Assembly (NCBI GenBank): GCA_008508345.1
Contig: QNGE01000872.1
Coordinates: 110,631-174,630, forward strand
DNA length: 64,000 nucleotides
Source of the DNA: Paragonimus westermani
Taxonomy: Eukaryota; Platyhelminthes; Trematoda; Plagiorchiida; Troglotrematidae
Direction of reading: 5' to 3'
Shown piece after piece: positions 22,323 to 32,840 of the stretch (the stretch's first letter is position 1; each line of letters opens with the position of its first letter). The notes beneath the pieces were generated by a model. It did no database searches and was not told the DNA's origin. It saw only the letters and a program-made list of their open reading frames with translations. The position numbers and the translations under genes were made by a program.

Positions 22323-23095
22323 TCATCGACGTAGAAGTCATCCTCCACTGCTGTCTTCGTCATGTCGTCAAACAGGTGCCCATAATCGTCGTCTGTTTGA
22401 CATAGGGTAAAATTAGCACAGAGAGGGGAGGACTTAGCTCCGAACGAATGCGCGCTCATCTGATACTCCGTTAGGTGCACGTCCAGGTTACTATCCGCCC
22501 ACCAAAGGAAGCGAAACGCTTTCCGATCGTTCTCAGGTATTCTTACTTGTAAGAACATTCCCTCAATGTCTGCTGCAACGGCAATAGATTCTGCTCGAAA
22601 CCTGAGTAGCACACCTACCAGCTTAGCGGTCATATCCGGCCCCTGATAGAGTCTATCGTTCAGCGAGTAACACTGAAACTTTTCCGCACAACAAAAAACA
22701 ACTCGTAATTTGCCCGGTTTTTAAGGATTTACCACGGAATAATGTGGTCGATACCATCGCTTGCGGCAAATTAGCTCAGGCTGGCATTTAGAAACCTCTT
22801 TTACGTAACCTTTATCACTTTGACTGCCAATGACTGCGCTGCACTGTGGCCGCAACTTTCCGTCCTGCAGAAATCTTTTGTGCAGACACGGCAATCTTCT
22901 TGAAGCCAAAGCGTAATAATTGCCCCCAAACTATCGTCTCATTCCGCCATAGATGAGGTACCTCATAGTGTCCATCGACTAGCTTCACTTAATTACGCAC
23001 GATCGACAGAGCTGTGAGATCTTCACGTGAAAGAGACGGTTTGGATGTCACCGTATCACTGAACTCCATATCGTACAACCTGGTGACCATCTCTG
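22277..23095 (-). pseudogene. BEL/Pao reverse transcriptase, N-terminal and palm part
   Basis: The region begins with VTRLYDMEFSDTVTSKPSLS and VKLVDGHYEVPHLWRNETIV (the linker before BEL/Pao RT), in a frame broken by a TAA near 22990. It continues with SRRLPCLHKRFLQDGK and WYRPHYSVVNP, then [16 protein letters not shown] and [20 protein letters not shown]. Next come [20 protein letters not shown] (motif A) and DDFYVDDC (catalytic YVDD). A TAA at 22723-22721 and two or more frameshifts interrupt it, and another frame change near 22315 separates the YVDD box from the thumb. Confidence 0.85.
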
Positions 23096-24553
23096 TCAGA
23101 TTAGTTTCATCGTGACAGACGCAATTAACTGAGACAGTTTCACTCGGCCGCTAAGAACCCAGCCAAGTAACGATCTGACTGCGCAGGGTTGCCCGCGCTT
23201 TCCGAGTTTCTGATCCATAACCCATTGAGCTTCAGGCACGTCACATCCGATAAGGATGGTCACCTTAGCGTCGTAAATCTCGTCCAACGGAAGATCATTC
23301 AGGTGTGACCATCTTTGGGCTTCCTCCTTTATCGACGGGACAGGTCGTAAGGGTAGATCTGCCACTGAATGAGCAGTATTGATATCGACTGTCTTTTGTC
23401 CGTCTAAGGAAACAATCCTCAGGCGGACATTCTTGCAAAAGGTGGTGGTTAACCCGTTCACCGTTGTGACGGACAAGGTGGACTGAGTACTAGCGGCACC
23501 GGTACGCTCGAGTAGTTCCTCTTTCACTCGAGTGGTGATGGAGCCGGGATCTATGAACACATACGTTGAGATTGGGCCATGTATCGAGTCGACTTTCATT
23601 GGTGCTATACACAGCCTTGTATGCCTTCTAAATGTGTTAGCCATATTACAAGTAACTTGATGTCCACTACCTGTCTCGGCCACGGGTTCTGTGTGCGTGC
23701 GATGCAGCAGGCTAGGGTGACGCCCGCCACAGCCGACAGTATCACAACGCGACCTGACCTTGAAGTCTGAGGCTCGCTGGTGTAATTTGAGGCAAACAAA
23801 GCAACATCCGAGCCGTCGCAAGCTGTCCCATATCACGGGTACACTCATGGCTGGGAAGGAATCACACGCCTTAATGGCGTGCTCCTGAAAGCACAACACA
23901 CAACCGAATTGAGGGTCCTTTGCCCGGTATCGGCTAACAAGAAGGTTAGATGACTCAAAAGGGCCTATTTTAGTATCTTGCCGGTTGCTCCCAGACGAAT
24001 GCGCTGTCCTCGATTCCTTCCGTTCACTTTCAATGACTACCTGACCATGCCTGCTGCGTGCAATTTTCGCACAACGCGAGATAAACTCGGTCAGTTCATC
24101 AGAGGACGGCTCTCGTGCCATACCAAAGATGTGGTCCGCAGTTTCCGCCCACTTATGTTGTTGGCGAACGGGTAGGGCTCTCACAATACGCTCTAGCGTT
24201 GTAACCGGATTGAGGTCGGCCATATAGTTCATTTGACCCAATGCAATAGAAAAGTTATGCATTCGTATAGACAATTGCGACAGAGCTTCGAGGCTGCTGC
24301 CTACACACCTGCCATTAGGCAGATGATCATCCATCATAGATCTGGCGACAAAATAGGGCTGTCCGTAGAGTTCCTTCAGCAACTGCCGTGCTCTACGATA
24401 GCCAGCGCTGGGTTCTAGCATGACGCACTCATCTATCGACTCCCTAGCTCGACCCTTACAGTAGTACATCAGGTAAAGGAGTCTCTGGCCATCATTCGAC
24501 ACTTTAGATTCGACATAGCTCTTGAACTGACGGACAAATTTCCAAAAGGTCAC
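23096..24553 (-). CDS. BEL/Pao gag (C-part)-protease polyprotein
   Basis: A 485-codon open frame. Residues 1-170 are capsid-like (TFWKFVRQFKSYVES, LLYLMYYCKGRARESI, ARQLLKELYGQPYFVARSMM). Residues about 220-290 hold Cys/His clusters (CVLCFQEHAIKAC, CFVCLKLHQRASDF, CGGRHPSLLH) that act as zinc knuckles binding genomic RNA. Residues about 325-470 form a retropepsin-like protease with FIDPGSITT (active site, usually DSGS/DTGS, here DPGS) and ILIGCDVPEAQW, ending near LLGWVLSGRV. The upstream 165-codon gag frame (24550-25047) joins it by a -1 shift at a T7 run. No ATG is needed for this part; the listed start is simply the first in frame. The frame stops before pol. Confidence 0.88.
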   Translation of the reverse strand: MTFWKFVRQFKSYVESKVSNDGQRLLYLMYYCKGRARESIDECVMLEPSAGYRRARQLLKELYGQPYFVARSMMDDHLPNGRCVGSSLEALSQLSIRMHNFSIALGQMNYMADLNPVTTLERIVRALPVRQQHKWAETADHIFGMAREPSSDELTEFISRCAKIARSRHGQVVIESERKESRTAHSSGSNRQDTKIGPFESSNLLVSRYRAKDPQFGCVLCFQEHAIKACDSFPAMSVPVIWDSLRRLGCCFVCLKLHQRASDFKVRSRCDTVGCGGRHPSLLHRTHTEPVAETGSGHQVTCNMANTFRRHTRLCIAPMKVDSIHGPISTYVFIDPGSITTRVKEELLERTGAASTQSTLSVTTVNGLTTTFCKNVRLRIVSLDGQKTVDINTAHSVADLPLRPVPSIKEEAQRWSHLNDLPLDEIYDAKVTILIGCDVPEAQWVMDQKLGKRGQPCAVRSLLGWVLSGRVKLSQLIASVTMKLI

Positions 24554-25047
24554 CGGGTTGCCATAAAAAAACCAAACTCAAACTTTGGCAGCTCCAAGGT
24601 CGCAGATAGTTGAGCTAGTGCGGAGCCCAGTTCTGCACAAGACGAGGTCGATACTAGTTCTGCGGTGCTGGCTGTCACCGGATTCAACCGCACCCCACAG
24701 TCATCGAGAAACCTGTGAATGTGAGCATTCCTCTCACTTCCACCATCATTGAATTTTGCCTCCACATGCTCATCACAGATGTCCTGATCTTCGTCAGCTA
24801 GCATAGCGTTTAGCCTGGTCTCCTCTACCTCTGACTTAGCTCGCAACAAAACCATCTGTAATTCAACTTCTGCCTTAAGCTGCCTTTCTTTCAGTTCAGC
24901 CCGTAACAACGCAGATCTAGCCTGAACACGGCTATTACAACTAACACGGGAATCAGAGCCTGAGAGAGAATCAATAACACCCTTGAATTGTTCGGCTGAA
25001 TTCGATTGCCCATTCAGAATGGGTTGTTTCCTGAAATTGTCAGACAT
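24550..25047 (-). CDS. BEL/Pao gag, N-terminal part
   Basis: A 165-codon frame starts at the first ATG about 40 bases inside the 5' LTR. It encodes a charged, probably coiled-coil segment (residues 45-90, rich in Leu, Glu, Arg and Lys). It continues to TLELPKFEF, the usual entry to the capsid (LPxF.G.P..FW), then terminates in an alternative frame just after a run of seven T. The continuation YGNPVTFWKF lies in the -1 frame and opens the 485-codon ORF. No clear tRNA primer-binding complement was seen directly after the LTR. Confidence 0.85.
   Translation of the reverse strand: MSDNFRKQPILNGQSNSAEQFKGVIDSLSGSDSRVSCNSRVQARSALLRAELKERQLKAEVELQMVLLRAKSEVEETRLNAMLADEDQDICDEHVEAKFNDGGSERNAHIHRFLDDCGVRLNPVTASTAELVSTSSCAELGSALAQLSATLELPKFEFGFFMATR
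24565..24571 (-). promoter_or_regulatory. Candidate -1 frameshift slippery heptamer (T TTT TTT)
   Basis: In the gag reading frame the codons are GGT TTT TTT ATG, so the heptamer T-TTT-TTT sits in the exact X-XXY-YYZ phase. Slipping back one base continues as TAT GGC AAC CCG into the downstream gag-protease frame. Ordinary polymerase slippage or a one-base mutation at a T7 run explains it equally well, and the shift falls inside capsid, an unusual site for a programmed shift. Confidence 0.35.
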
Positions 25048-25086
25048 AATCAGGGATTAAGCAGACTGAAGTTCAGTGTTGAGTAC

Positions 25087-25568
25087 TGTACGATCTTCCA
25101 CGAAGACGTTGAGCAACGCGTAGCGATAAACCAATGATCCTAAATATACAAAGCAAGATTGGATCGTAATGTCACGGTACTATTAAACAAGTTATCAAAG
25201 TGAATATTCAGACAACCTCAACAGTTTCGATCGACAGATCGTTTTCAGGGAATGGGTTACAATTTGTTGCTGAACGGGCTAAATATGAACCATAATCACA
25301 CAATAAGGCATTCATACGCAAAAGAGCTCTCCCGAGCAGCCAACAGGTTCAAAACAATGGGGATGAGCCGAGCTCCAAAAAGGGGGGTGCACGCACCACT
25401 GAAATAAAGTACAATGCCCGACAACTGGTTATTTGCACAACCAAATCGTCTAGGTCAAGGTCCAATTAACGTCCATAAACATGGGATGTTGACTGCAAAG
25501 GAGTGAATATTTAGGTGAATGGGGTTGGGTCGGATTTTCACATGATTGTAGTTCAAAATTTCGATGCA
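25087..25568 (-). repeat. BEL/Pao 5' LTR
   Basis: Partner of 20905-21386, identical except for about two bases close to the U3 end. In element orientation it starts TGCATCGA and ends CGTACA. It should drive transcription toward gag at 25047. Confidence 0.9.
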
Positions 25569-27689
25569 GCCCCAACAAATGCCATTGTCAGTAAACACGT
25601 AAGCAGCACATCATTAACTTCACTTGGGATATCGCCATCCACCATGAATATCCTGGTCCAACACACTCATGTTACCCAATCAGCAAGAGGGCAAAAGTGA
25701 GTGCAGTTTGACAGCCACAATGAGACGAATTTTGACACTGATGCGATACTCAAAACAATACAAGCAAACTGCACTCTCGATCACATGCTTTATCCATACA
25801 AATACTCTTCTAACGTCCAATCCCTGGTTCCATTGCCCACAGCTAACTTGAGCGTCTACAACCACATTACAGAAGGCAATACCGAGAGTAGCTAAGTTGA
25901 TTTTTACGTACGGTATGTTAGACAGTTACTATGAAAAGCCATAAAGGGTTCCTTCGCCGTATATTGCTGGTGACAGGGCCTCCGGAGGTTTCCGCCTGGG
26001 ATTGACATTTCGTCTTTAGCTTGGAATCCGTTGTTAAATCCGATTCTTAAATTGATAGTGTATGAATCCTGTGCGAGACCTCATGGGTTCACTTAGAACG
26101 ATGAGCTATACAATGCAAATGATGCAAGTTTACGGTAGAATCAAAACTGGACTAACTGGGCTGCCAGAAAAGATACAACAATACACTATCTAGAGGCCTA
26201 AACAGAAATTCAATTTGCTTAGAGCCGTGGAAAATTCATCAACCATCGTGAGTCGCATGACCGATGAATAGCAGCTGAAAACTTGTATAAAGTTGGTGGC
26301 AATGCAGTACTACAAGTATAACCGCGAACAAAAAGCGGGTAAATTGTTCGATTGGTATGACGCCAGAAAACATTTTTGGAGTGACAGAAAAGGTACTTGT
26401 CACGAAGAGCGCTTTACCAATTGTGGTTCCGACGCCAAGGTTTCGGCAGTCTTGTACTAACGCCACTCCGTGGTCGTGGTGAGAAAGCGGCGGTTTCGCA
26501 GGCAAGCTTTGTTTATCAGTTTACTCGCCGTTCACAATAGGAATTCAGAACAAAAAGTAAAAGTGCTAGGGAGTTGGATGTGAGGAAACTTTTAAGGGCG
26601 CTAAAGTTAGCACAAACGCACAACCATCAAAAATGACGAAAGTCGGCAGAAACTCCAGTCGACATTTAGGACTCAAACAGGCGTCAGACTGGTTGGGCGG
26701 CGCTTCCAACGGCAATGTCCAAAACACTGTTATCTAAGTGGATGTAGTGTACAGTAGTGAAGATGGCGCGGATCCATTGTACAGCCAGGTAAACCGCGAT
26801 ACCCATGCTAATGCGCAAAAAATTAATGTTAGTGGTTTGCAGTAAATTCACATTCACAAGGTGACGTAATCAGGTATGGTGGTACTAGTATGGCAACTCT
26901 CACGTCACAGGGACGTCGGAAATGATCTCAGCGCAGGCTATCATCAATGAACTTCCCAACCTGTTTGCCAGTGTACTATTATTTCCACTTGGAACAGTGA
27001 ACTGCAACGGACTTCGGAGTGATAACAGTAGGTTGTCGTCCACTACACCGATAAGACGGCGTGGCATTGATGAATCTTCAGGCTGCAAGACATTGACGTA
27101 TAATTTGCAAACCGCCGGAATTTTACCCGAACAATTCAGCGCGGGCATTGGAACGGTGTGTTGTCATGGTCATTAAAAGCACTGAACATACGCACGATTT
27201 TAAGGATCACCTTATCCTTTCGGAAGGAAATGCATCAACGTAGCACTGAACCGTAACTTTATTTGGAGGTATGCGTACGCTTGGTAGATTTGTGGTTGAT
27301 ACACATTTTACTCCTGGACGCATGAGCGATCTAGGCTCATATTGAGGCCCCTCTCTATCCAGCGTTGATCAGCTATGAATATTTTCAATTTAGACTAGAT
27401 GCATGTAGTTATGCAAAAAGCAGGCTGCAAAGTCACCGAATCATCTATCAACACGTCAGTTAACGCTCCAGAATTCTTTAACTAATCCTAACTTTTACTT
27501 GAGGAATTCCCTGGTGTATGAAGAGGATAAAATTTACAATATGGTAATAAAATGGATATTCATGATGGATGTGATTTTCCAGTGTGTTGAACTCACTAGC
27601 GTATTTAAAAATTTAAAAAGTTCCAGTGGGTGCTTACCAGTTCGGTCGTACGGAGTAGGATGAGGTCATGTGGTAGTGCCCCTGGCAAC
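25569..27689. other. No gene recognised
   Basis: Right flank of the BEL/Pao insertion. Short frames on both strands (for example 26900-27176) overlap each other and match nothing I know. The stretch is AT-rich. Confidence 0.45.
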
Positions 27690-27692
27690 TAG

Positions 27693-27998
27693 TCATACTT
27701 TACTAAGTTTGGGGTGGAACTGAGAAGCTGGAATCGTCTGCATCGAGTTAAACTCAACTTCCTCATTATTCAGGGATTCAATTTTGCCAAATTGGACAAC
27801 CCAAGATTTTCTCTTGCCGTCAAGTAGAAATATTTTATCTGTTTTCTGCATAACATCGAATGGACCTGTACATAGAGGTTTCGAGAAACTACGTGGACCA
27901 CCTATACACAGGGACAGAAATGCTTGTTGGAACCGGTTTAGCAGGATGCTACCCAGTCTGTACTCACTATCGAAAACTGTTCGATAATGAAAAATCAA
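27693..27998 (-). pseudogene. Gypsy pol C-terminal end (relic B)
   Basis: A 101-codon frame has its clear match in residues 43-75, where GPFDVMQKTDKIFLLDGKRK recalls the segment following the integrase core that precedes SIDRLKPA. The upstream residues contain RLGSILLNRFQQAFLSL, which could be a degraded integrase tail. Confidence 0.65.
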
Positions 27999-29317
27999 GA
28001 CTTAGTGTGTTGACCACTGTGTACTAGTGAAGACTGTGGAAAGTACAGTGTACAGAGAAACACATCAAGCTAGCGAAGCGCAGAACAATTTGTGGTTCCA
28101 CCCCCCGGGTCGGATATTACGAAGTGGGTATCCTGAATCAAACGAAAGCATGTAAACAACCAAAATCCTCCCAAATTTGCAGTTGAGTGCAACCGTTGAA
28201 ACTATTGTTTCATGATCGCTACAAACTTCAGCAGCTGCACTGGACGTTATTGTCCTGTGTAGTGTAAAAGGCGGACAACGTGTTTGTTGTAGTTAAAAGA
28301 AGATGTTGAGAGGGCGAATGTCAACTCACCATGTAAAGGCACAATACAACGGTTGACAAACTCCAATGACGTAACTTCTATGTCTACTTTCAAATCACTC
28401 GGCTAACCCTACAGGGCTGGGGACACAACTTGTTGAGGAAGATCTGACTGTGCACTGTAAGTTCGTTTCGAATGAAGACGGAAGAATTTTACAGATCCTT
28501 GAGATTTTTGACAATAAGCCGTAGTCTGCGTTTAACTGAACACGAAAGAAACCGTCGGTGGTAACTGATATGTGGTCATCGAGTTAGGTGACATATCTTC
28601 CGAGAAATATACCGGGCACGGTTTCTGAAGTAAAATCAGCAATTTGAACAGCTTCTTGGTATGTTGAGGAAAGCGAGACCAATAGGAGCTCGTGAATACC
28701 CGGCAAAACGGACGTGTGTGATGTGACCCACTACACCCGTTGCAAGGAAAACACCGGTTGGGCTCTTGTCGTGTCACCATACCTTAGGTTAGCAGTACTA
28801 TAAGCCATTTCGGACCTAAATGAGGAAGTTTTGTTCAGGGTTGGCCAATACTTTTTGCTTCACGCTATGTACCACAAAGCTAATGTGACCTGGGGAAATG
28901 GACTGCAAACCGAGCTGAACATTTGAACAAGAGCCAAATATAAAACTACGGGCTCAGACGTGCATTGCGACTCATCTCGCTCAATGAACTACTGCTGTAG
29001 GAACAAAGAAACGAGTGATATTTTGAAAGATTATCTTTGTGACGTCCATTCATGCTTCTGGCATGGTCGTTGAATCTAGAAGTTCCGACGTAGAATTCGT
29101 CATATTGTTAATCTGGGAGCGCATTGACGACACTGTTTTAAGCGTTAAAAATATTCCATATATTTGTTGTGAAAGAAGCCTTAATCCAGCCGCTCGATCT
29201 TTATAAATGGATGTCAGCCAGATGAGGAGTTCACGGAATTAGCCAGTGAAGAACTGGTCCACAAGTAGTAGCCAAAAGTGACGTCTTATGAGAAGTGTGA
29301 CAAGCAATTCTCTGTTG

Positions 29318-29527
29318 TCAGTGGTGCCGCGTGAAGCTCGTGGGATACATTCTCCTGAAAAAGGTCGTCAGTGGCCACCAGAAAGCATGAAAGAACTTTC
29401 TTGGCACAGCTCCGATAGCCACGTCAGAAGCGTCGGTCACCTCTGGCAGTTGTAAAGTGGAGACTGATTCGACCAGCAAGACCATTTCGAGACTTATTTT
29501 CTTAAACCCAGTAAAGTGAATATGCAC
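29318..29527 (-). pseudogene. Gypsy RNase H start (relic B)
   Basis: Residues 24-60 read VSTLQLPEVTDASDVAIGAV then PRKFFHAFWWPLTTFFRRM. TDASDVAIGAV is the canonical start of Ty3/gypsy RNase H, including its first catalytic Asp. The expected Gln after GAVL is lost. Confidence 0.75.
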
Positions 29528-29530
29528 AGC

Positions 29531-31532
29531 CCCAGTAGAACGTTGTTCTGCATTTATTTTAATGACGGTATCTGTTCATTGTTACTGAAATAGGGACCAA
29601 ATGCTGGCACTACTTAAATAGGACACAAAATTGACGAAGCTCTTTAACTGATAAAGACTTGAGATAGTCAGGGATTATCAGGATTTGTTAAAATGATCCA
29701 GAAGTTTTAATACCACACGATAGGGTTACTCGGTTTGCGCCTTGCTGGTTTTTACTCGCTGCCGTACCAGTGCAATCGCACAGGTAAGCGGCCGAACTCT
29801 GTAAGGTTTTACTTTTCACTGGAACTAACAGTGTAAATGCCGTCCAGTTGAAGGCAAATGCAAGTTAAACATCAGATGTCATCATGAATGAAACCGTTTA
29901 CATGATTTAGCAAAGTTATTTATTCTACGTCGCACCCGTAAGAAATTAGAAAGGTTGAAAGTAATATTAACTGCCTTGTCGGGTACACCCCCAACGGTCG
30001 ACGAAATTTACTAGTAGGTGTAGATCGGGCGAACAAATATGAAGGATTATCACTCCACTAAGGCTGTGGTGTTTACCATGAGGACGATGGTCACTAGATT
30101 CTTAGACGAGCCGAATCATTGAGGTTCAAAACATCTGAGGAAAGGGAATTCGGGTCCTAACATGTGTTGGGAGTTTACTCTACTTAGTTACACTTTCTCA
30201 GGTGTTGTCTGACAGGATCACGCGACAAGCGGTACCGTTGATTCGAATGCAGTAACTGACAGATGCGGTGAAGCTGGGACTAAATATGCTGACAGTATTG
30301 GCTACCGTTACCGGTCAGCGTTCCCTGCTTTTTGATAAACTGAAAAGAAGTTGTAGAGTAGATTTGTGAATGTATCGCCCTACCGCTTGTTTTATTGGCC
30401 ACAGTTCACTCAACGCTGTGAACTGCGTCGATTGGGGCATCTACCCAGAAGAGAACGGCTTAGGGCCTCATCTTAGAAGCTGCCAGATATATGATCATTC
30501 ACCATTTTGGTTGTCTGTCCATCAAGCACCTACTAACACGTATACGGCTCTAGTCCCTATTGGGTTGATTTAGAGAAAGGCGCCTCTCTGTTAGGCAACC
30601 GAGGATTCTGTGGTAGCTTTTGGTGTTTGCAGAATTTTGACGTCATCCAAAAGCGGTTGAAAACACTCAGTTGCTTGGTAAGCGATCTCAACAACTATGG
30701 CTAATTTTTAAGTAAGGATTGGGGATACAACAGTCGAAGCGTTCTGAGAGAACATTTGCTTCTACATTTTTGACAGAGCTAAATCATCCTGATGGAAACC
30801 CACGACCATTTGTTGAATTTTTACTATCAACACAAGGGTGGTATTGTCTCCTTAGTGAAGACGCCAACCTATTGCTTGTCTCCATTTCCATTGAAACGCA
30901 TTCCTCTTGGTGGGAAAGTTGTGAAATTGTGGTGCTACCTTGTTAAGAAACCTTCAGAGGTGTTCTAACGGCCCGTTGATTTTCGCTTGATCGGACCTTA
31001 AGGTAACCGTCTAGGATAGGAAATTCTATGTTAAGTAAGCTACATTTTATGGGAGAAACCTCTAAACCGAACTATGCATTGAAAATAGTGAAAATCTCTT
31101 CGTATGCATAGAAATGGAAGAAATAAAAATAATATAATAAATACCGCACAAAAATATTGTTTACATCGAGCGTATCTTACGAGACGATTCCGTGAGAGTC
31201 AAATGGAACAATGTTTGAACTTTGGTCGCCAGCAATTTAGAACGCCTATTGTGAACAGCAATCCAATTATGGTACCAATGGGGACTTAGCCAGAAGAACA
31301 CATCCGAATTAGGAGGTAAACCACATGTTTGCAGTAATGTTGGATAAGTTCTTAGATCCAGCCAATCTGGAACGAACAGCAGTCACAAAGAAAGAAAAGG
31401 GAACGACCGATACACGCAAACCCACTAGGCTTTATTTAAAAATATGCCAAATGAATAGTCTATGAAACCTTTAAGTACCTCAGGCAGCAATCGAAAAGAT
31501 TACTGATGAGTGGTCGGGGATTTTGCTAGTTT
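29531..31532. other. No gene recognised; one short dispersed repeat
   Basis: Text at about 31350-31390 (TTAGATCCAGCCAATCTGGA with neighbours) recurs at about 33430-33470 in the same orientation, so a low-copy dispersed repeat is present. Frames at 30370-30573 and 30719-30946 match no family. Confidence 0.4.
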
Positions 31533-31640
31533 TAAGTTGAACATCACTCATATCTGACCTGCTCTCTGTGTGGAAGAGGCTGGCTGGAAGGTCTCTCTGA
31601 ATGCAAAGGCTGTTACTAGATGTGAGTGATGTTCAGTGCG
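31533..31640. repeat. Two SINE tails in inverted orientation
   Basis: The left half (31533-31575) matches the SINE tail in the orientation seen at 8998. The right half (31580-31640) matches its reverse complement, including CTGGCTGGAAGGTCTCTCTG against CTGGTTGGAAAGTCTATCTA. The outer arms 31538-31555 and 31618-31635 pair at 17 of 18 positions, so the unit can fold back on itself with a loop of about 60 bases. Confidence 0.65.
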
Positions 31641-32574
31641 CAGTCGAAAAGATATGTAGTGGTTAGGACTGATCCACTGAACAGCCTAAGCAAATGCAGC
31701 CGTGCCTAGCTGGGTTATGAGTGGTAACAAAATGAGCGAATACGACTGAAAATCTACGGAGTTCAGGAAAGTTACGGCGGTCAATGAACCTGACTCATAG
31801 AGGGTGTTCACAGATATTCAAAGTGATCGCCATAACATTCCAAATTATCGGTACCTGAAATTCAAGAAAATTACGAAGTTTTCTTGGACTGGTGAAGCAT
31901 GATGGGGTCTTTGATGATTATCGTGGCGCAATGGAGCTAAAAGTTTGGCTAAACGATCCTTGTAATATTGCTAAGCGGCTGTGTAAACACAGAGAAGAGC
32001 AGACCGATATGTACAACTATTGTATTGTGATGTAAAGTCACTTCTGTCAATCTGAACGGCACACAGGAGTGATGCGAAAGCAGTGCTGTACAAAAGTGAA
32101 CTTTTGCTAGTGTGCAAAAATAAAACCTCCAGAGATGCAAGTGGAAGGTTTTAAACTTAAAAATACTGGATGAATCGTTAAAGGAGTGCAAACATCCACT
32201 GCATCCGATGAATTGCATGATCGGAGAAACTGACGCTGAGTTTATATCGGTATTTTCATAGCAGATGTGCCTCACAACATGCAGCCATAATAAACGAGCG
32301 GGACGCACAAATGTGGCTAGGATTCTTGGAGAAGTCAAATGATCCTTGGTCATTGCGAGAGAGGGGCTAAAATGTAAAGGAGAACTGCCCGGGCCCTTCA
32401 ACTTATAGTGTTGAACCGATAAACGAGAGGATTATTTTACGACTAATTTGTAGAACCACTGTCACCATGTCTGACCGCGAGATAAATGAGTTCTCAAATG
32501 ACAATTTTATCGTAGTAACCTGTGCATCAAATTGGCAGAGAAGCCAGAAAAAAACTGAAAGGCGCCTAGGATGT
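31641..32574. other. No gene recognised
   Basis: Holds a 150-codon minus frame (31949-32401) with no recognisable family, rich in Ser, Leu, Phe and His, probably chance. Confidence 0.4.
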
Positions 32575-32760
32575 AAGAACTGAGATGAAAAAAGTAGTAA
32601 CGTATACGCAGTGTGGTGAACTATATTCACTTCATTTGGACAGTCTTCCGACGTAATTAGTGTAAGGAACTTAAGATCAACGTCTACAAATCAACGCTGG
32701 CGGCTGATCACACATATCCTGGTTGAGGTTCTGAATACACATGCAAAATACTCAACTCTC
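32575..32760 (-). repeat. RTE-element leader repeat, copy B
   Basis: Reverse complement of 5700-5885 with high similarity over its whole length. Upstream in element sense, GTGGGTCAGACA also recurs near 32825, with about 70 extra bases between it and the shared block compared with copy A. No endonuclease follows, so this copy is leader only. Confidence 0.6.
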
Positions 32761-32840
32761 GGAACCTTGCCGTTTGTGTTGACCTGAAAAATAATTCAGT
32801 CATCTGTCTGCTGTCTGACCCACTCAGCCAGAAGTTCGCA

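Larger units (their letters stand above)
20905..25568 (-). mobile_element. BEL/Pao LTR retrotransposon, internally deleted
   Basis: A 4664-bp element is bounded by 482-bp direct repeats and read on the minus strand: 5' LTR (25568-25087), gag, protease, partial reverse transcriptase, then a fused C-terminal pol piece, then the 3' LTR (21386-20905). Intact BEL/Pao elements also have RNase H and integrase, and these are almost wholly missing here. Flanks read GTCCC (20900-20904) and GCCCC (25569-25573), an imperfect candidate 5-bp target-site duplication. LTR near-identity implies recent insertion, yet the coding region has several stops and frameshifts. No env-like frame is seen. Confidence 0.92.
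27690..29530 (-). mobile_element. Ty3/gypsy pol relic B
   Basis: Two recognisable parts lie in correct order on the minus strand. The first is an RNase H start with LQLPEVTDASDVAIGAV and FWWPLTTFFRRM (29527-29318; family: TDASDxAIGAVLxQ...W.PLAFFSRRL). The second is a pol C-terminus with LCTGPFDVMQKTDKIFLLDG and KRKSWVV (27900-27760; family: GPFxVxxRxxKxFxLxxxGKxxxVSIDRLKP). Integrase text should lie between them, but it is too degraded to be sure. No LTRs were found. Confidence 0.7.

Noticed and set aside
20905..25568. Endogenous retrovirus
   Set aside because: No envelope-like frame. Gag knuckles, RT linker and DUF5641-type ending are those of BEL/Pao retrotransposons.
31949..32401. 150-codon minus ORF as a gene
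   Set aside because: Composition (Ser, His, Leu, Phe) and lack of any motif or splice context suggest a chance frame.
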